NCBI GenBank assembly: GCA_012295275.1
Contig: CM022673.1
Location: 16,601,310 to 16,665,309 of the forward strand
Direction of reading: 5' to 3'
DNA from: Chrysomallon squamiferum
Lineage: Eukaryota; Mollusca; Gastropoda; Neomphalida; Peltospiridae
Length of the DNA stretch: 64,000 bases
A program made the position numbers and the translations under genes. The notes beneath the pieces were generated by a model, which worked only from the letters and a program-made list of their open reading frames with translations, ran no database searches and was not told where the DNA came from. Positions 46,063 through 57,407 of this stretch are shown piece by piece (the stretch's first letter is position 1; the number at the start of each line of letters is the position of its first letter).

Positions 46063-46078
46063 GTGCAAAGAAACCTCA
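46063..46078 (+). CDS. twitchin: Twitchin exon 6: 16-nt micro-exon
   Basis: GTGCAAAGAAACCTCA lies between an acceptor in a T-rich tract (TTTTCATAG) and a consensus GTAAGT donor. Entered in phase 1 and left in phase 2, exactly like exon 2. It reads G-A-K-K-P-Q between Ig3 and Ig4. The length, phases and position match exon 2, so the two are probably related by duplication. Skipping would shift the frame. Confidence 0.82.
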
Positions 46079-46274
46079 GTAAGTATAAAACACTTTTTTT
46101 TATCATGTTTTCATTTACAATTTTAAAGAGTTAAAATAACATTGGCCATAACTGGTGTATTAAAGATGGTGAATAAGTATGTTCTTTTCTGTGTTCAAAT
46201 CAGAAGGAATGATCTCTTGTGTGCTGCCAGTGGCTTTCTTCTTTTATAATCATTTATGTATGTGTATATGTGTG

Positions 46275-46275
<1 letters not shown>

Positions 46276-46318
<43 letters not shown>

Positions 46319-46325
46319 CGCGCGT
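46276..46325 (+). repeat. (GT)n microsatellite (intronic)
   Basis: About 25 units with GCGCGC at its end, in the 336-base intron between micro-exon 6 and exon 7. Confidence 0.93.
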
Positions 46326-46414
46326 GTGCGTGTGTCTTTTTACCTACTATCAACAAGTGTGAAATGATCATCTTCTTTTATTCTGTAATTGTACCATAAA
46401 AACAAACTTTTCAG

Positions 46415-46631
46415 AATTCCTGAAGGAAAAGCTCCTCACTTTTTACAAAAACCAACAATCAAACAACAGCAGAACCTGCTGGTCATGACCTGCCTTCTTG
46501 AAGCCAAACCCACTCCCATGATCCGCTGGTTTCGTGATCAGACTGAGGTTGGGGAGGGCGGTCGCTTTACCATCAGCCTCCAGAGAGATCCCAGTGCTGC
46601 TGACACCTACACCGCCACTCTTCAAATCAAA
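46415..46631 (+). CDS. twitchin: Twitchin exon 7: Ig4, N-terminal part
   Basis: Acceptor ACTTTTCAG, entered in phase 2. It reads IPEGKAPHFLQKPTIKQ, LLVMTCLLEAKPTPMIRWF, VGEGGRFTISLQRD and YTATLQIK, and ends in phase 0 at AAA plus GTGAGT. It covers strands A to E of Ig4 with core Cys and Trp. Confidence 0.9.
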
Positions 46632-46881
46632 GTGAGTCTTCTGTTTATTAGTAATATCATTTTTGATAGCAAAATATTTAGGTAAATAATGTTACACAGT
46701 GGTAAGACATCACTAATAAAAATAGTACTTCATTTTAAAACATTGTCTTCCAGTAACTTAGTTTTGTTCAGAATAGACCAATCAAGGGTATTCTGTTTTT
46801 ATTTTAATGTTGTAGCAAAGATTTTTAATAATGATTTTGTCATTCCCTTAATATTGACCATTGTTTATTTTTTATTTTTAG

Positions 46882-46972
46882 GAACCCACTCTGCAAGATG
46901 GTGGTGCCTATAAGTGTACTGCAGCCAATGATTTTGGAGAATCAAATGCAAATATCACACTTAACTTCCAAG
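46882..46972 (+). CDS. twitchin: Twitchin exon 8: Ig4, C-terminal part
   Basis: Acceptor TTTTTAG, phase 0. It reads EPTLQDGGAYKCTAANDF, GESNANITLNFQ, and ends in phase 1 at G plus GTATAA. YKC restores the F-strand Cys, so Ig4 has both core cysteines, the first domain here that does. Confidence 0.9.
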
Positions 46973-47371
46973 GTATAACATGTTTTAAAAAGTTCTGCTT
47001 TTTGACATGAAACAACAAAAGTGCAATGTACTGCAGTTACAGAAAGCTGTAAATCATTGGTTTAGAGCATTGTTAGGAAGCACACTGGGTCACTGAATAA
47101 GTTTCCATCAGTGTACTAATGGTTTTATTTCCTTTTGACATATCTTAATGTGTCACACAAATTTATTTAAAAAAATAGTCCACTGTGTTTTATATTCTGT
47201 GAGATGCTGTTTTGTAAAACATTCACATTCATTAAGAAATAGGAACAGGTTTACTTTTTCAAATCATCATTATAGCAAAAAAACACAACCCAAAAACCCA
47301 AAACTTTAATACATATTAACTGTTAATGTTAAGATAAGTTGAGGTGTCATTAAGCAAATCTTTATTTACAG

Positions 47372-47604
47372 GTGGTGATAAGAAAGACAAACCTCCAGGT
47401 GGGATTGCTCCAACATTTACTGAAAAACCAAAAGTATCACAGGAGGCTGGAGGCAAGAATATTGTCATTCTCTGTAAATGTTCTGCTAATCCAAAGCCTA
47501 CAGTCTCCTGGTTCAAGGGAACCACACCCCTAACCAGCAGCCCCAGAGTGGTGCCTACCATGACAACTGAAGGCAATGATCACACCATTAAACTGGAAAT
47601 TAAG
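47372..47604 (+). CDS. twitchin: Twitchin exon 9: Ig5, N-terminal part
   Basis: Acceptor TTTACAG, phase 1. It starts with a charged linker GGDKKDKPPGG, then IAPTFTEKPKVSQ, IVILCKCSANPKPTVSWF and DHTIKLEIK, and ends in phase 0 at AAG plus GTAAGT. Here the inter-Ig linker is carried by the Ig exon itself rather than by a micro-exon. Confidence 0.9.
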
Positions 47605-48078
47605 GTAAGTTTAATAGTGCATTGGGTGTTTCCTGTCCAAGGTGCATAATAAAGCAATAAGATTAGATCACTGGATAATGGTACTCCCAATAGTATATAG
47701 ATCAATATGTTTATGACAGTTGGTAATATTAAAACTTGTTGAAGTAATACAAAACAAATATTTATTCTTTAAAATCAAATATTTTTTTAATTAATTATTC
47801 ATTATTGCTTTAATGAAATGTTGAATGTTTTTGTAACACTTAAATATAAAATTGTACTGCCCTATTTGTCACAATTGTAAAATAAAGACATCAGTGATTT
47901 TATATCCCAGATTGACATGCTGTAATAATTTTGAAAACTTGATGTTAAAGGAAACAGGATTAACAACAAACAAATTTAGTATAGTAATTTTTCATTTTTA
48001 TAATTAACTAGGATGTATATTTTTTAAGATTTTTTTTTGGTCATTTGTATTAGTATGTTTTCACCATCTCCTTTGCAG

Positions 48079-48170
48079 AATTTCACCCCAGATGATGGTG
48101 GGGCATACAAAGTCACGGCAAAGAATGAAATGGGAGAAGGAAATGCAAATATTACAATTAACCTTGAACC
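48079..48170 (+). CDS. twitchin: Twitchin exon 10: Ig5, C-terminal part
   Basis: Acceptor CTTTGCAG, phase 0. It reads NFTPDDGGAYKVTAKNEMGE, then GNANITINLEP, and ends in phase 2 at CC plus GTAAGT. F-strand Cys replaced by Val. Confidence 0.9.
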
Positions 48171-48475
48171 GTAAGTCAGAGTGTTGTGTATTGATAAAAA
48201 ATGTAAATGAAGACATTATTGCATGATTAATTAATTCTGCCTTGAATAATTCATTTGATTTTGACTCATGTGTTCAAAGCATTAAATTGAATCTAAACAC
48301 GTTGATACTTTTCTAAGACTATATTGAAAACATAATGGCAATATGCATACATAAATGATTTTTCTAATCAGATTTCAAATTTATCATTTTAATACTAAAA
48401 AAACAACACATATAAAACATTAAATATTAATTAACGTTATGTTTTAAAATTAATTGAATTTTGCTTTATCTGTAG

Positions 48476-48689
48476 ACCGAAAGTAGCTCCACCTAAAGTT
48501 GAAGGCAAACCCTCTATTCGTTTGGAAGACCAGGATAAAATAATTGTGATGGATTTTGCTGTAGAGTCTGCTGTGAAGCCTGATGTTGCATGGTTCTTTA
48601 ATAACACACCTATAAAAGCAGGAGGACGTTTTGTCATTGATGTGGGTCAGGAAAAGGATCGATGGTATCCAACTCTTGAAATTGAAAAT
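48476..48689 (+). CDS. twitchin: Twitchin exon 11: Ig6, N-terminal part
   Basis: Acceptor ATCTGTAG, phase 2. It reads PKVAPPKVEGKPSIRLED, IIVMDFAVESAVKPDVAWFF, AGGRFVIDVGQEKDRW and PTLEIEN, and ends in phase 0 at AAT plus GTAAGT. The B-strand Cys is replaced by Phe (MDFAVE). The usual FTQKP strand is altered to VEGKP. Confidence 0.88.
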
Positions 48690-49222
48690 GTAAGTTGTTC
48701 AGAAAATAGAAAATATATTTGTTATCTATGGGAGAACATCATTATTATTTTTATTCATAAAGGGGTCTTCTCACTGTTAGATACTATAATTGTTTCTTAT
48801 GTATCATTGTCAAAGGATGTTCTCAGTATACAAGGTGCAGCAGTTTTTTGTAAGTTAATAAATTAGTACAGTAATTCACTGGCAATTTCATCATATATTG
48901 TTTGTTTTTTGAATGTATGTGTAAGACTTGAATGTGATGGTTATGTGTTATTTTTAATAAAAAGCATCAAAAACAAAAAGTTATTTTGAAATTTACAAAC
49001 TGTGTAAAATATTTGTTCACCTCAGTATAACAGTGCTCTATTTACAAACAAATAAAAGAATCTTTGACAAAACTATGTAAAAATTATGTAGTCATGTTAA
49101 TAATACTGGTACATAGATATTTGAATGAATTTATGAAACAGTTATTCAGAAGAATGTAAAATATGCTACTACTAATGCTGATATATAAATACATGGATGA
49201 ATTTGTTCAATTTCTATTTCAG

Positions 49223-49310
49223 TACACTGACAAAGATTCTGGAACATACAAGTGTGTTGTGAAAAATCCTGGAGGGGAAGCCAGTGTTACAGCAGCTCTC
49301 AATGTTTCAC
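49223..49310 (+). CDS. twitchin: Twitchin exon 12: Ig6, C-terminal part
   Basis: Acceptor CTATTTCAG, phase 0. It reads YTDKDSGTYKCVVKNPGGE and ASVTAALNVS, and ends in phase 1 at C plus GTAAGT. Cys is kept on strand F but lost on strand B, so no core disulphide is possible. Confidence 0.9.
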
Positions 49311-49713
49311 GTAAGTTCGCCAAAAACAGTGTCTACTGAATCATTAAAAAGGTTTATTTATAATTTTCTTATAATGTTCTATGTTTCAGAATAGTTTTCA
49401 AAAGATATTCAAAAATTGTCTTATAATTTTGTCAAAATGTAATAGAAATAATACTTATATAAATATGTTCTGTATGTTTGAGAACTCGGGTACATCAGGG
49501 GAAAAAAGTAATGGGCATGTATATTTTTTTATTAACAGCACATATATCTGTCCCCAGTGTTTTTTATATACTGATATGGAAACAACAAAGAACATAAATG
49601 ACTTTATCCTTGACTTATGAACAATAATACTGATATGTGTGTGATAAAAAAGGGAAAACATTTAGTTATAAATTATACTCAGCAGATCTCAAGATGTTAA
49701 ATATTTGTTTCAG

Positions 49714-49772
49714 AACTGAAGCCAAAAGTTAAAGGAGAAGCACCAAAATTTGTGCAGAAGTTGACTCCAAAG
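49714..49772 (+). CDS. twitchin: Twitchin exon 13: Ig6-Ig7 linker and first strand of Ig7
   Basis: Acceptor TTTGTTTCAG, phase 1, 59 nt. It reads QLKPKVKGEAPKFVQKLTPK and ends in phase 0 at AAG plus GTAATA. APKFVQKL is the A-strand equivalent of APRFTQKP. An extra intron within Ig7 separates this strand from the rest of the domain. Confidence 0.85.
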
Positions 49773-50177
49773 GTAATAATAATTAAACCTAAAAAAAAAA
49801 GATTTTCATTTCCATCTCTAAGAACATAGTCAAATCATGTTAGAGTGGTGTTTTGTATGTAAGTAGGGGAAATAACTACTAATAACTAAACACAATGAGG
49901 TTTGACTGTAATATTTAAAGAAATGTAATAACTGAACTAATTTTGGGCTTTCCAAAAGAAGAGTGGCACAGTAATAGTGAACTAACTAAGTGATGGCAAA
50001 TTTTGTGGATCACTAGAAACCATTGGATTAATTAGTTCACCACCACTGGTAAGGTCCCCATTCAGCTTTTCTTCTAATGAAGGAGTTTATAGAAAATATC
50101 ATGGATTGGAAAGTTGTTTCTTTTCTTATAAGTTATTGTTCATATATTAATTTTTTTTTTTTTTGTTACCTTTCCAG

Positions 50178-50421
50178 TCTGTTACTGATGGTGATGCAGT
50201 TGACTTTGTAGCCAAGATTTCTGGAACAGAACCCATAGAAATTTTATGGTCTAAAGACAAAAAACCTCTGAAGAATTCTGATATTTATGAAATTAGCTAT
50301 GATAAGGGAGTGGCTCGGCTCTACCTCTCTGAAGTCTTTCCAGAAGATGCAGGAAATTATGCTGTTGACATCAAAAACAAATTTGGATCTGCCAACTCAA
50401 TGGCTAGTTTGCAAGTCAAAG
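50178..50421 (+). CDS. twitchin: Twitchin exon 14: most of Ig7
   Basis: Acceptor CTTTCCAG, phase 0. It reads SVTDGDAVDFVAKISGTEP, IEILWSKDKKPLKNSDIY, VFPEDAGNYAVDIKNKFGS and MASLQVK, and ends in phase 1 at G plus GTAAAT. Trp is kept, but both core cysteines are gone (DFVAK and NYAVD). The sequence resembles myopalladin/titin-type I-sets more than the first six domains. Confidence 0.9.
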
Positions 50422-50739
50422 GTAAATTATATATTATAATTTTAACAAATATATAGCATTTTAAAAAGATATGGTAATAATGACAACATTGGAATTATTA
50501 GTTACTTAATTTTTCCACTAAAGGGAGTTAATGTTGAATTGAGAAGGATGCCTAAATCATATTTTTAAAAAATGTATTAAAACAACAAAATCTGCAATGG
50601 CAGTAGCAGGATAAAGGAATTGGAAAAAAAAGTTAATAAAAGCAGACTGTAAATTGAGAAAACAGAATCAAAGCAAAGCTTGAATTTTTTATGATAAAAA
50701 ATAAAAATAAAATAATTTTCATTGAACTTTTCTTTACAG

Positions 50740-50789
50740 AGGGTAAAAAAGAAACCAAGGAAGAAACACAAATGAAGATTGAAATGAAG
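50740..50789 (+). CDS. twitchin: Twitchin exon 15: charged linker
   Basis: Acceptor TTCTTTACAG, phase 1, 50 nt. It reads EGKKETKEETQMKIEMK and ends in phase 0 at AAG plus GTATGA. Start of the inter-domain linker after Ig7. Highly charged and probably disordered or helical. Confidence 0.82.
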
Positions 50790-51356
50790 GTATGATTATT
50801 TCTATTAAAATATTTATAAACATTTGTAACAGTAATTATTTGGGTGTAATTGATAAATGATTTATTACTTACTGATGAGACAAATTAATATGTTTTATTT
50901 GGTGTCAAGCTCTAGAGGATACCATAGTGTCCATTATTTTCCATGAATTAAGATAACACATTGCACATAAGAATACATACTTATCAATGATAAAAAGACA
51001 GTCCATTAATGTAGTTGATTACCTTGTCATAATTTGCATGTCATGTACTGTTTTTGTGTGGAATTAATAGCAGTTAAAACTATTTCATGTATATTTTGTA
51101 AATGTAAACAAATTGCTATAATAAAAAAACAAAAATTAAATAGAATATATGTTCTTTGTTAGGCTGCTGAACATCAATACAATTTTTATAAGAGAAAAAA
51201 AAAGAACTGTTAATATAAATGTAATGTTGCTTAACATTTTATATATATATATGTGTATTTATAGATGGATAGATACATGTGTGTGTGTGTAGACAGATAA
51301 AAAGATGCTTAGTTATTATTAATAAAATAAAATATTCTTTTGGTTTTTATTTTCAG

Positions 51357-51369
51357 ACCAAGAAAACAG
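51357..51369 (+). CDS. twitchin: Twitchin exon 16: 13-nt micro-exon
   Basis: ACCAAGAAAACAG lies between a strong acceptor (GGTTTTTATTTTCAG) and GTAAAG. Phase 0 entry, phase 1 exit; it encodes T-K-K-T and joins exon 15 to exon 17. Skipping would break the frame, because exon 15 ends in phase 0 and exon 17 begins in phase 1. Good splice sites and perfect phase fit support it despite its size. Confidence 0.72.
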
Positions 51370-52355
51370 GTAAAGTGTTTTTAAAATGTTTGGTTATAGA
51401 AACATCAGAAGTGCACACATAGCTATATTTTCTAGATGTGTAATCATGCATGATATGAAACCATCATGCGGTTCTTTGACATTGATAGAATTAGTGAACA
51501 CAAATACCTACAGTGTGTGCATTGAATCAGAGTTGCAGTGTTTGTATCTACAATCAAAATGTCTTGCTTTGATGCATCACATGTGGATACTGTGCAGTGT
51601 ATATATTGCCACCATGAATCAAATATAGGTACCATGGACACTGTCCTATTATTTTAATCACGCATGAATTCCAATCATGCATTAAATAGAGATTTCTAAT
51701 TTGATTTTTGATAGGTCAGTTAAATATGAATTGTGTAAAGCATAAATTTAGTTACTTCATAGTTTTTTAAAATAATATTTTAAAAGAAAGAAAAATGATT
51801 ATAGATTTGTGAATCCTCTACATCTGATTTTTATATTTTATATGCTTGGATAGAATGTCATAACTCTTACAATATCTTATGCATTATGTAAAGACAACTT
51901 TTCTCAGCTTGTATCCCAAAATACCTGTAGACTAAGTTGTTTTTAGAAACAATTATGTTTATAACAGTGATTGACTATATAAAAGATACTTGTAACTTTT
52001 TTTTCACTTAAATATTTTTATTTAAAGAAAATTATTTAATATATATATATTCAGAAGATATGAATTTATTGAATTTATTGTAAATATCTGTTACAAAATT
52101 TGGAATCTCAAGAATAACAATCATGTAAGTGGGGTTATGGAAAAAAAAAAAAAAAAAGGAAATAAATAAATAATAAAAAAACATGAAATTTTTAAATAAA
52201 AATTAGGGTTTGTTTCGGTGCACTTGCTTTTGCATTTGCAGTGTTTTACACCAATGGTAGTGTGCAATATCATTTTTTCCCTGTCAGTCCTGAAAATTAG
52301 ATTTAGAAGTTGTCTCCCTTAGATATTTTAGTAGTTTCCTATCTCAAATGCACAG
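51370..52355 (+). other. Twitchin intron 16
   Basis: About 1 kb, with an A-tract near 52140-52157. Nothing else recognised. Confidence 0.7.
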
Positions 52356-52682
52356 AACAAAAACCAGAAGCACCCAAAGAGGAAATAAAACCAGAAACCA
52401 AGAAAGAGAAAACTCCTCCTAAAGGGAAACCTGCTGAGGAGGAAAAACTGAAATCTGAAGCAGCTGTTAAAAAAGAAAAATCACCCAAACCAGCAGCACC
52501 GCCACCAACGATTATTGAACCTGCTGATGAGAAAGATGCAGACAAAAGTTCAGGTAAAGGTAATCCAAAGGCAGGAAACCCCAGAACCAACAAGAAAGAT
52601 AATGCTGAAGAAGATTCGTCTAAGCCACATAAGACAAAAATGAAACCGTATCAGAAGAAACCAACAACTATTTTGGAAGAAG
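52356..52682 (+). CDS. twitchin: Twitchin exon 17: PEVK-like linker
   Basis: Acceptor CAAATGCACAG, phase 1. It encodes 108 residues rich in Lys, Glu, Pro and Ala; 42 of the first 66 are P, E, V or K. No Ig motif. Contains KEKSPKP and, near the end, QKKPTTILEE, a basic-basic-X-Thr context that fits a PKA-type site. Two donors are possible: GTAAAG after 52553 and GTAAGG after 52682. Both leave phase 1, so use of the first removes 43 residues in frame. In bivalve twitchin a regulatory phosphorylation site (D1) is reported in the linker after the seventh Ig, the same place as this exon; equivalence is inferred. Confidence 0.85.
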
Positions 52683-55600
52683 GTAAGGTGTATGAATTTT
52701 GCTTGTACAGTCAATCCACTTCACATAAGGAAGTGAATTGACAGATTGTTGGTAAAAAATGCTGGTACACTTTATTTTTAAATCTAATGGAAACTAATTC
52801 ATTTTCATTAAAAGCTGAACTAAAATAAAACTGTTTTGAAAATGAAAATTTTTAATAAAAAAAAATTAAAATAATAATAATAATAACAGTTGAAAAATGT
52901 GTTATTTAGTAAATGTAACATTCTGATATCTTAGAAACAAAATTACCATGATAACCAGCATTTTTAAACCAGAGATAACAAAATTCAGAGAGACCAAATT
53001 TTAATATATCCAAAAACCTTGCCTTACCCAGTAAATGTACTGTTATTTTTGGAAAAAAAAATTATTATTGGTAAAATGCATTTAAAAATTTAACAAGTAG
53101 AAAAAAAAAGGATTTTTTATAAAGATTACAAAATACTGGTATACTTTTGATCTGTATCATGTATCTGTTGCCTAGAGACCATGAAACCATTATTGTTTCT
53201 TAGAACATTTTCTAAAAAGAAAAAATGTTTTGAGAAGACAGATTGTTGATGTACAACAGAATGATTTATTTTGGTCTTGACAAAGTTTCTTTATAAAACT
53301 CCACTGATACAGTTTAAATTGAAATTTATTCACATTATAAATAGTTAATTTTCATAGTAATGCAGTGATTTATGATTTTGTCTCTCTGTATTTTGAAGCA
53401 TGAAATGTTTATGAATGTTTGCATGACTTAGTGCTTTATATATGCTAATGTCTGTAACATGTTCAAGTTTGGTTCTGGCAAAATAATGATATTTAATACA
53501 TGAAAGTCGCTAGTAATTTTAATATTAACAACTGTTAATAATTTTTTTCATTTTCAATGTTTTATTATATTTAACACTTTTGCAATTTTTTAGTAACACC
53601 AAATGATTTTGGATTCAGGCATTAAATACACTTTAAATTTTAATATTTAAATTTATTCCAATTTGGGTATCTTCATATTTTAGAAATAAATAAAAAAAAC
53701 AATTAAAAAATGAAAATTAAAAAAAAGGACAAAACAAAAACATCATTATTTTGCCGGATAACAATTTTTGTCAGTCATATCCAGAAATGAAAGCTAACCC
53801 TGAGAGATAAATATTTTTAAAAATATTTTTTTTCCTTATTCTGAATATTTATTTCATTCATTTATTTCATTGCTTATAAAAATTGAATTAAGAATCAAAT
53901 TTGTCCACATTTACAAATAAAAACTGTCATCAGAAACTTACTACCTCAGTGTTTTAGAATGTGCTCTTGAAGTGTACCACATCTCAGGAAATCAAGTGGG
54001 CTTTTTCCCATTGCAGCTATTCCAGCTAGAGCTGCATGGGTGATACATCAAATGTATTTCTTGCAGTATTGCTGCTGCAGCCAATAAGAATATTCTGTAG
54101 GGTAGAGGCAACATATTATTATTATACAAATAACATATATCTGTTATTTAAAATACATAATCAAATATTTATTTATTTTAAAACTGGTTAAATATACTGA
54201 AAAAAAAAAAAAAAAGGTTTAAATATTTTTAACATTTGGTTAGTATGTTTACTTTCATTTCTGGACAACACTTTATGAATGTGGCCGGTAACTTGGACTG
54301 CTGCCACAGCAGATTATAAGCAGTACAGATGCTAACCAACTTAATCCTATTATTGAAAAAGCACCATAGTTACCCCATACCTTCACAAAACTGAGACTTC
54401 TCGACAAAAGCTAATTACCAAGTAACACTATCTGTAATTCTTACTTGATCCATGATGATTTAATGTGCTTAGTCTATAGGTAGCATCACTAGAATTCTGT
54501 GTCAAGACAAAAAAAGTTAAATTTTCTGATTTTATCTGTTGCTACCAAAGAAAAAAGTATAGAAATAAATTAAATTGTTACACTTTGGAGAAGTAAAAGT
54601 TGCAATTTTTGAGAGCAAAAGTCATAAAATATAAAAATGATTTAACTGAATGGGTTAGGTTTAAATATTCTTTTCTGATTGGTTAAGGGCTAATTTCAAT
54701 TGCAGTCATATGTAACTAGCTGAAAGCATCTACTGCATCATACAAAATGCTGAGCATGTATTATGTACTGAAATAGTATTGATGATTGCATCATTTCAGT
54801 ATGTAGGTGTGATCTTGAAATCATAAATAAGTAAAATATTCTAACTTTCAAAGAGAAATTTCCTTATTTTTTTTAAATATTTGTTTTTGTTATTTATAAT
54901 AAAAGATAAATTGTTAAAATATATAAATTCATCTATAATGAATTTTAACTGACATTTTTTGTTTATTCAAACTGATGTTTAGGATATCACATATATGGCA
55001 GACTAGAACTGAAACAAAGTTTTTATTTTGAAAGAAAGCCATTTCTGTAATAAGGAAGTTAACATATTTCAAACTCAGGGCTGAAAACCCCACCAAAACA
55101 ACAAACGTTGCTTCCAAAAATTAAAAACTGCAGTAACCTCCATGGCAGTTGCAGCATTGGGAAATCATATGTGAATATCATGTGGCCATCTTATTCTGTA
55201 ATCAACACACAAATCTATTTATTACAATGGTGAATCATGGAAAAATAAAAATATACATGTTTTTTTTTGTTGTTTTTTAAAACAAGTAAATATTAGAGAA
55301 AGAGAGAGAGAAAAAAAAAAAAAAATTAAAATTAAAATTCTATATTAAAAAATAAAGGAAAATCTTTGGTTGCAACAGTTCTAACCATAATTACATCTTC
55401 CAGAAAACTGGATAGTGTACAAGTAACAAAAAACTTAATGTAGTCTGCCCAGTGAAAAACTGACCCGCACAAGTAACAAAGCTAACCTGGACTAAACAAT
55501 TCAGAAGGCAAAATTAACCTGCAGTAACCAGCTATGAAAATGTAGTAGATATAATATAAACAAATCATCACGTACTAAAGCTATAACCAATGTAAACACG

Positions 55601-55993
55601 TAACCCATAACCTTAACTGTATCTAAATTTTTGTCATACTTGGTTATGTATTGAGACATAAATACATGTATGTTCTATAACTGATAGTCTGTCATATTGG
55701 TTAAATATTCATATTGTACATATTATATGCTCTATAACTAATAGGTTTCTTTAAACAAAAATAATATTTAACCTATTCTCAGCAACATAACAGTAGTATT
55801 TCAGTGTGTTATAACTCTATAATAATGAAGTTAAAAAGCAAGTTCATATTATAAATAGTACTAAGTGAATATGAAATATAAGACTGAGGCAATGATTCAG
55901 GTTAAGGCCACTGTGTTTGTGAGAAAAAGCATGCCTTGTGTTTGTCTGTACTCTTTTGATGCAGTCATCTGTAGTTTATACTGTTTGATAAAG
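52683..55993 (+). other. Twitchin intron 17, 3.3 kb
   Basis: AT-rich, CpG-poor, with several A-tracts (54200-54215, 55312-55325). One extra small exon is possible at 54017-54039 (see findings). No domain-encoding exon found. Confidence 0.55.
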
Positions 55994-56086
55994 CCGATGA
56001 AGAAGTTAGCGATGGCTATGAGGCAGACGATGACAGGCCACAATCTGCGAACATTCCAAACAATGGTTGGGATGATTCTGATGACA
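55994..56086 (+). CDS. twitchin: Twitchin exon 18: acidic linker
   Basis: Reads DEEVSDGYEADDDRPQS, then ANIPNNGWDDSDD, and ends in phase 1 at A plus a consensus GTAAGT. The acidic frame is preferred over the overlapping plus-strand ORF (KPMKKLAMAM...). The start is uncertain: AAAG at 55990-55993 gives the phase 1 entry that exon 17 requires, but it has a weak pyrimidine tract. A TCTGTAG acceptor at 55974 would start in phase 0 (FILFDKADEE) and needs another exon in between. Length is 93 nt, so it is a frame-neutral cassette. Acidic, probably disordered. Confidence 0.55.
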
Positions 56087-56462
56087 GTAAGTTCAGCATA
56101 CTGTTTCTTTGTATACTGGAAAATAATGTTCAGTGGAATCTCTGCATAATTAATATTTTATATGTGAAATGGCAGAAATTTACAAAATATTTTCTCTGGT
56201 ATTCTGCATTTATCTTTTTGTAAAATAATATTAAAATAAAATAATTTTAATCAAAACCAAAAGAAACTGTTTATACCTGAGTGGTTACTATTTTTGCCAT
56301 AACATGCTGTTCTCAAGTTATTTATATTAATGATGCCTTATTTATTAGATATTCAGCCAATCATCTGGTAGAAGCTGAAAATGGATATTGCAAATTTCTG
56401 CCATTTTTCCTAGGAAGTTCAGAATATGGGGTACATCTTTTTATGGGAGCTCAGAGTTGAAA

Positions 56463-56522
56463 GGTTACATACATACATACATACATACATAAACATACAT
56501 ACATAAATACATAGATACATAT
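56463..56522 (+). repeat. (CATA)n microsatellite (intronic)
   Basis: About 13 units, partly interrupted by AAA and GAT. Confidence 0.9.
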
Positions 56523-57407
56523 GTATATACACACATGCATGCACATGCACTGACACACATAAATAAATGGTAAAGTACTTATAAATGAATCCTTGCTATT
56601 GACTGATTAAAGTAAACCACAGAGGTAGGCAGTGTATTTTACAGTCATCATAATGCTGTCTGACATATATAAGGGTTAATTAGCAAAGATTCCATTGTTA
56701 GAATCATTGTAGAAAATTGCATGAATTGGCAGTTCAGTGCTTATTACATGTAAATGTTTGTGATGTGTGTTTAACTGAGTGTGTATTTAATATTAAATTA
56801 TTTTTAAACATGTTAATTGAAACTGAAAGAAAATATATAAAGGGGGAAATATAGTTCAAGTATTACCATTTTCTTAAATAAAATATGAGCAAAGAAAGGC
56901 AGGTATTTATTGTAGCTGAACATTTTAATTCATAAATAAAATTCTTGTGTTATATTTGAGTAAACATTATCATGCTAATTTAACATGATCATGTTAAGCA
57001 TTATATAGTTATCTGAACAGCTCCAAGTTCAGTTAAAAAAACAAAAAAACAAACAACAATTGTGTTTAAGAAAAAGATAATTCATCATCAACCAAATCTT
57101 TTTAAAATTAAATAAACATTTCATATTTTCAGTTTCAGTTAACATGTTTTAAAGAAGCATGAAAAATTAAAGAATCTGATCTTTACAACAAAAGGCCAAA
57201 ACCATAAACCTCTTTCAGTATTCCAAAATTAATTCACAATTTAAAATACAAAAAACTCGAATTTAATATATATACAAAATACATATATTTAAAATAAAAT
57301 GGCTAGATACACTTTTGGTCTTTTGTATATATGTTTCTGCATGCATTAAATCATAAACACCAAGATCACTACACTGGAACATTGATTTTAATCATGCTGA
57401 TAAATAA

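Noticed and set aside
55865-56149. Plus-strand ORF overlapping twitchin exon 18 in another frame
   Set aside because: It runs through the GTAAGT donor, and its frame does not match the phase of exon 17. The acidic frame gives a typical linker.
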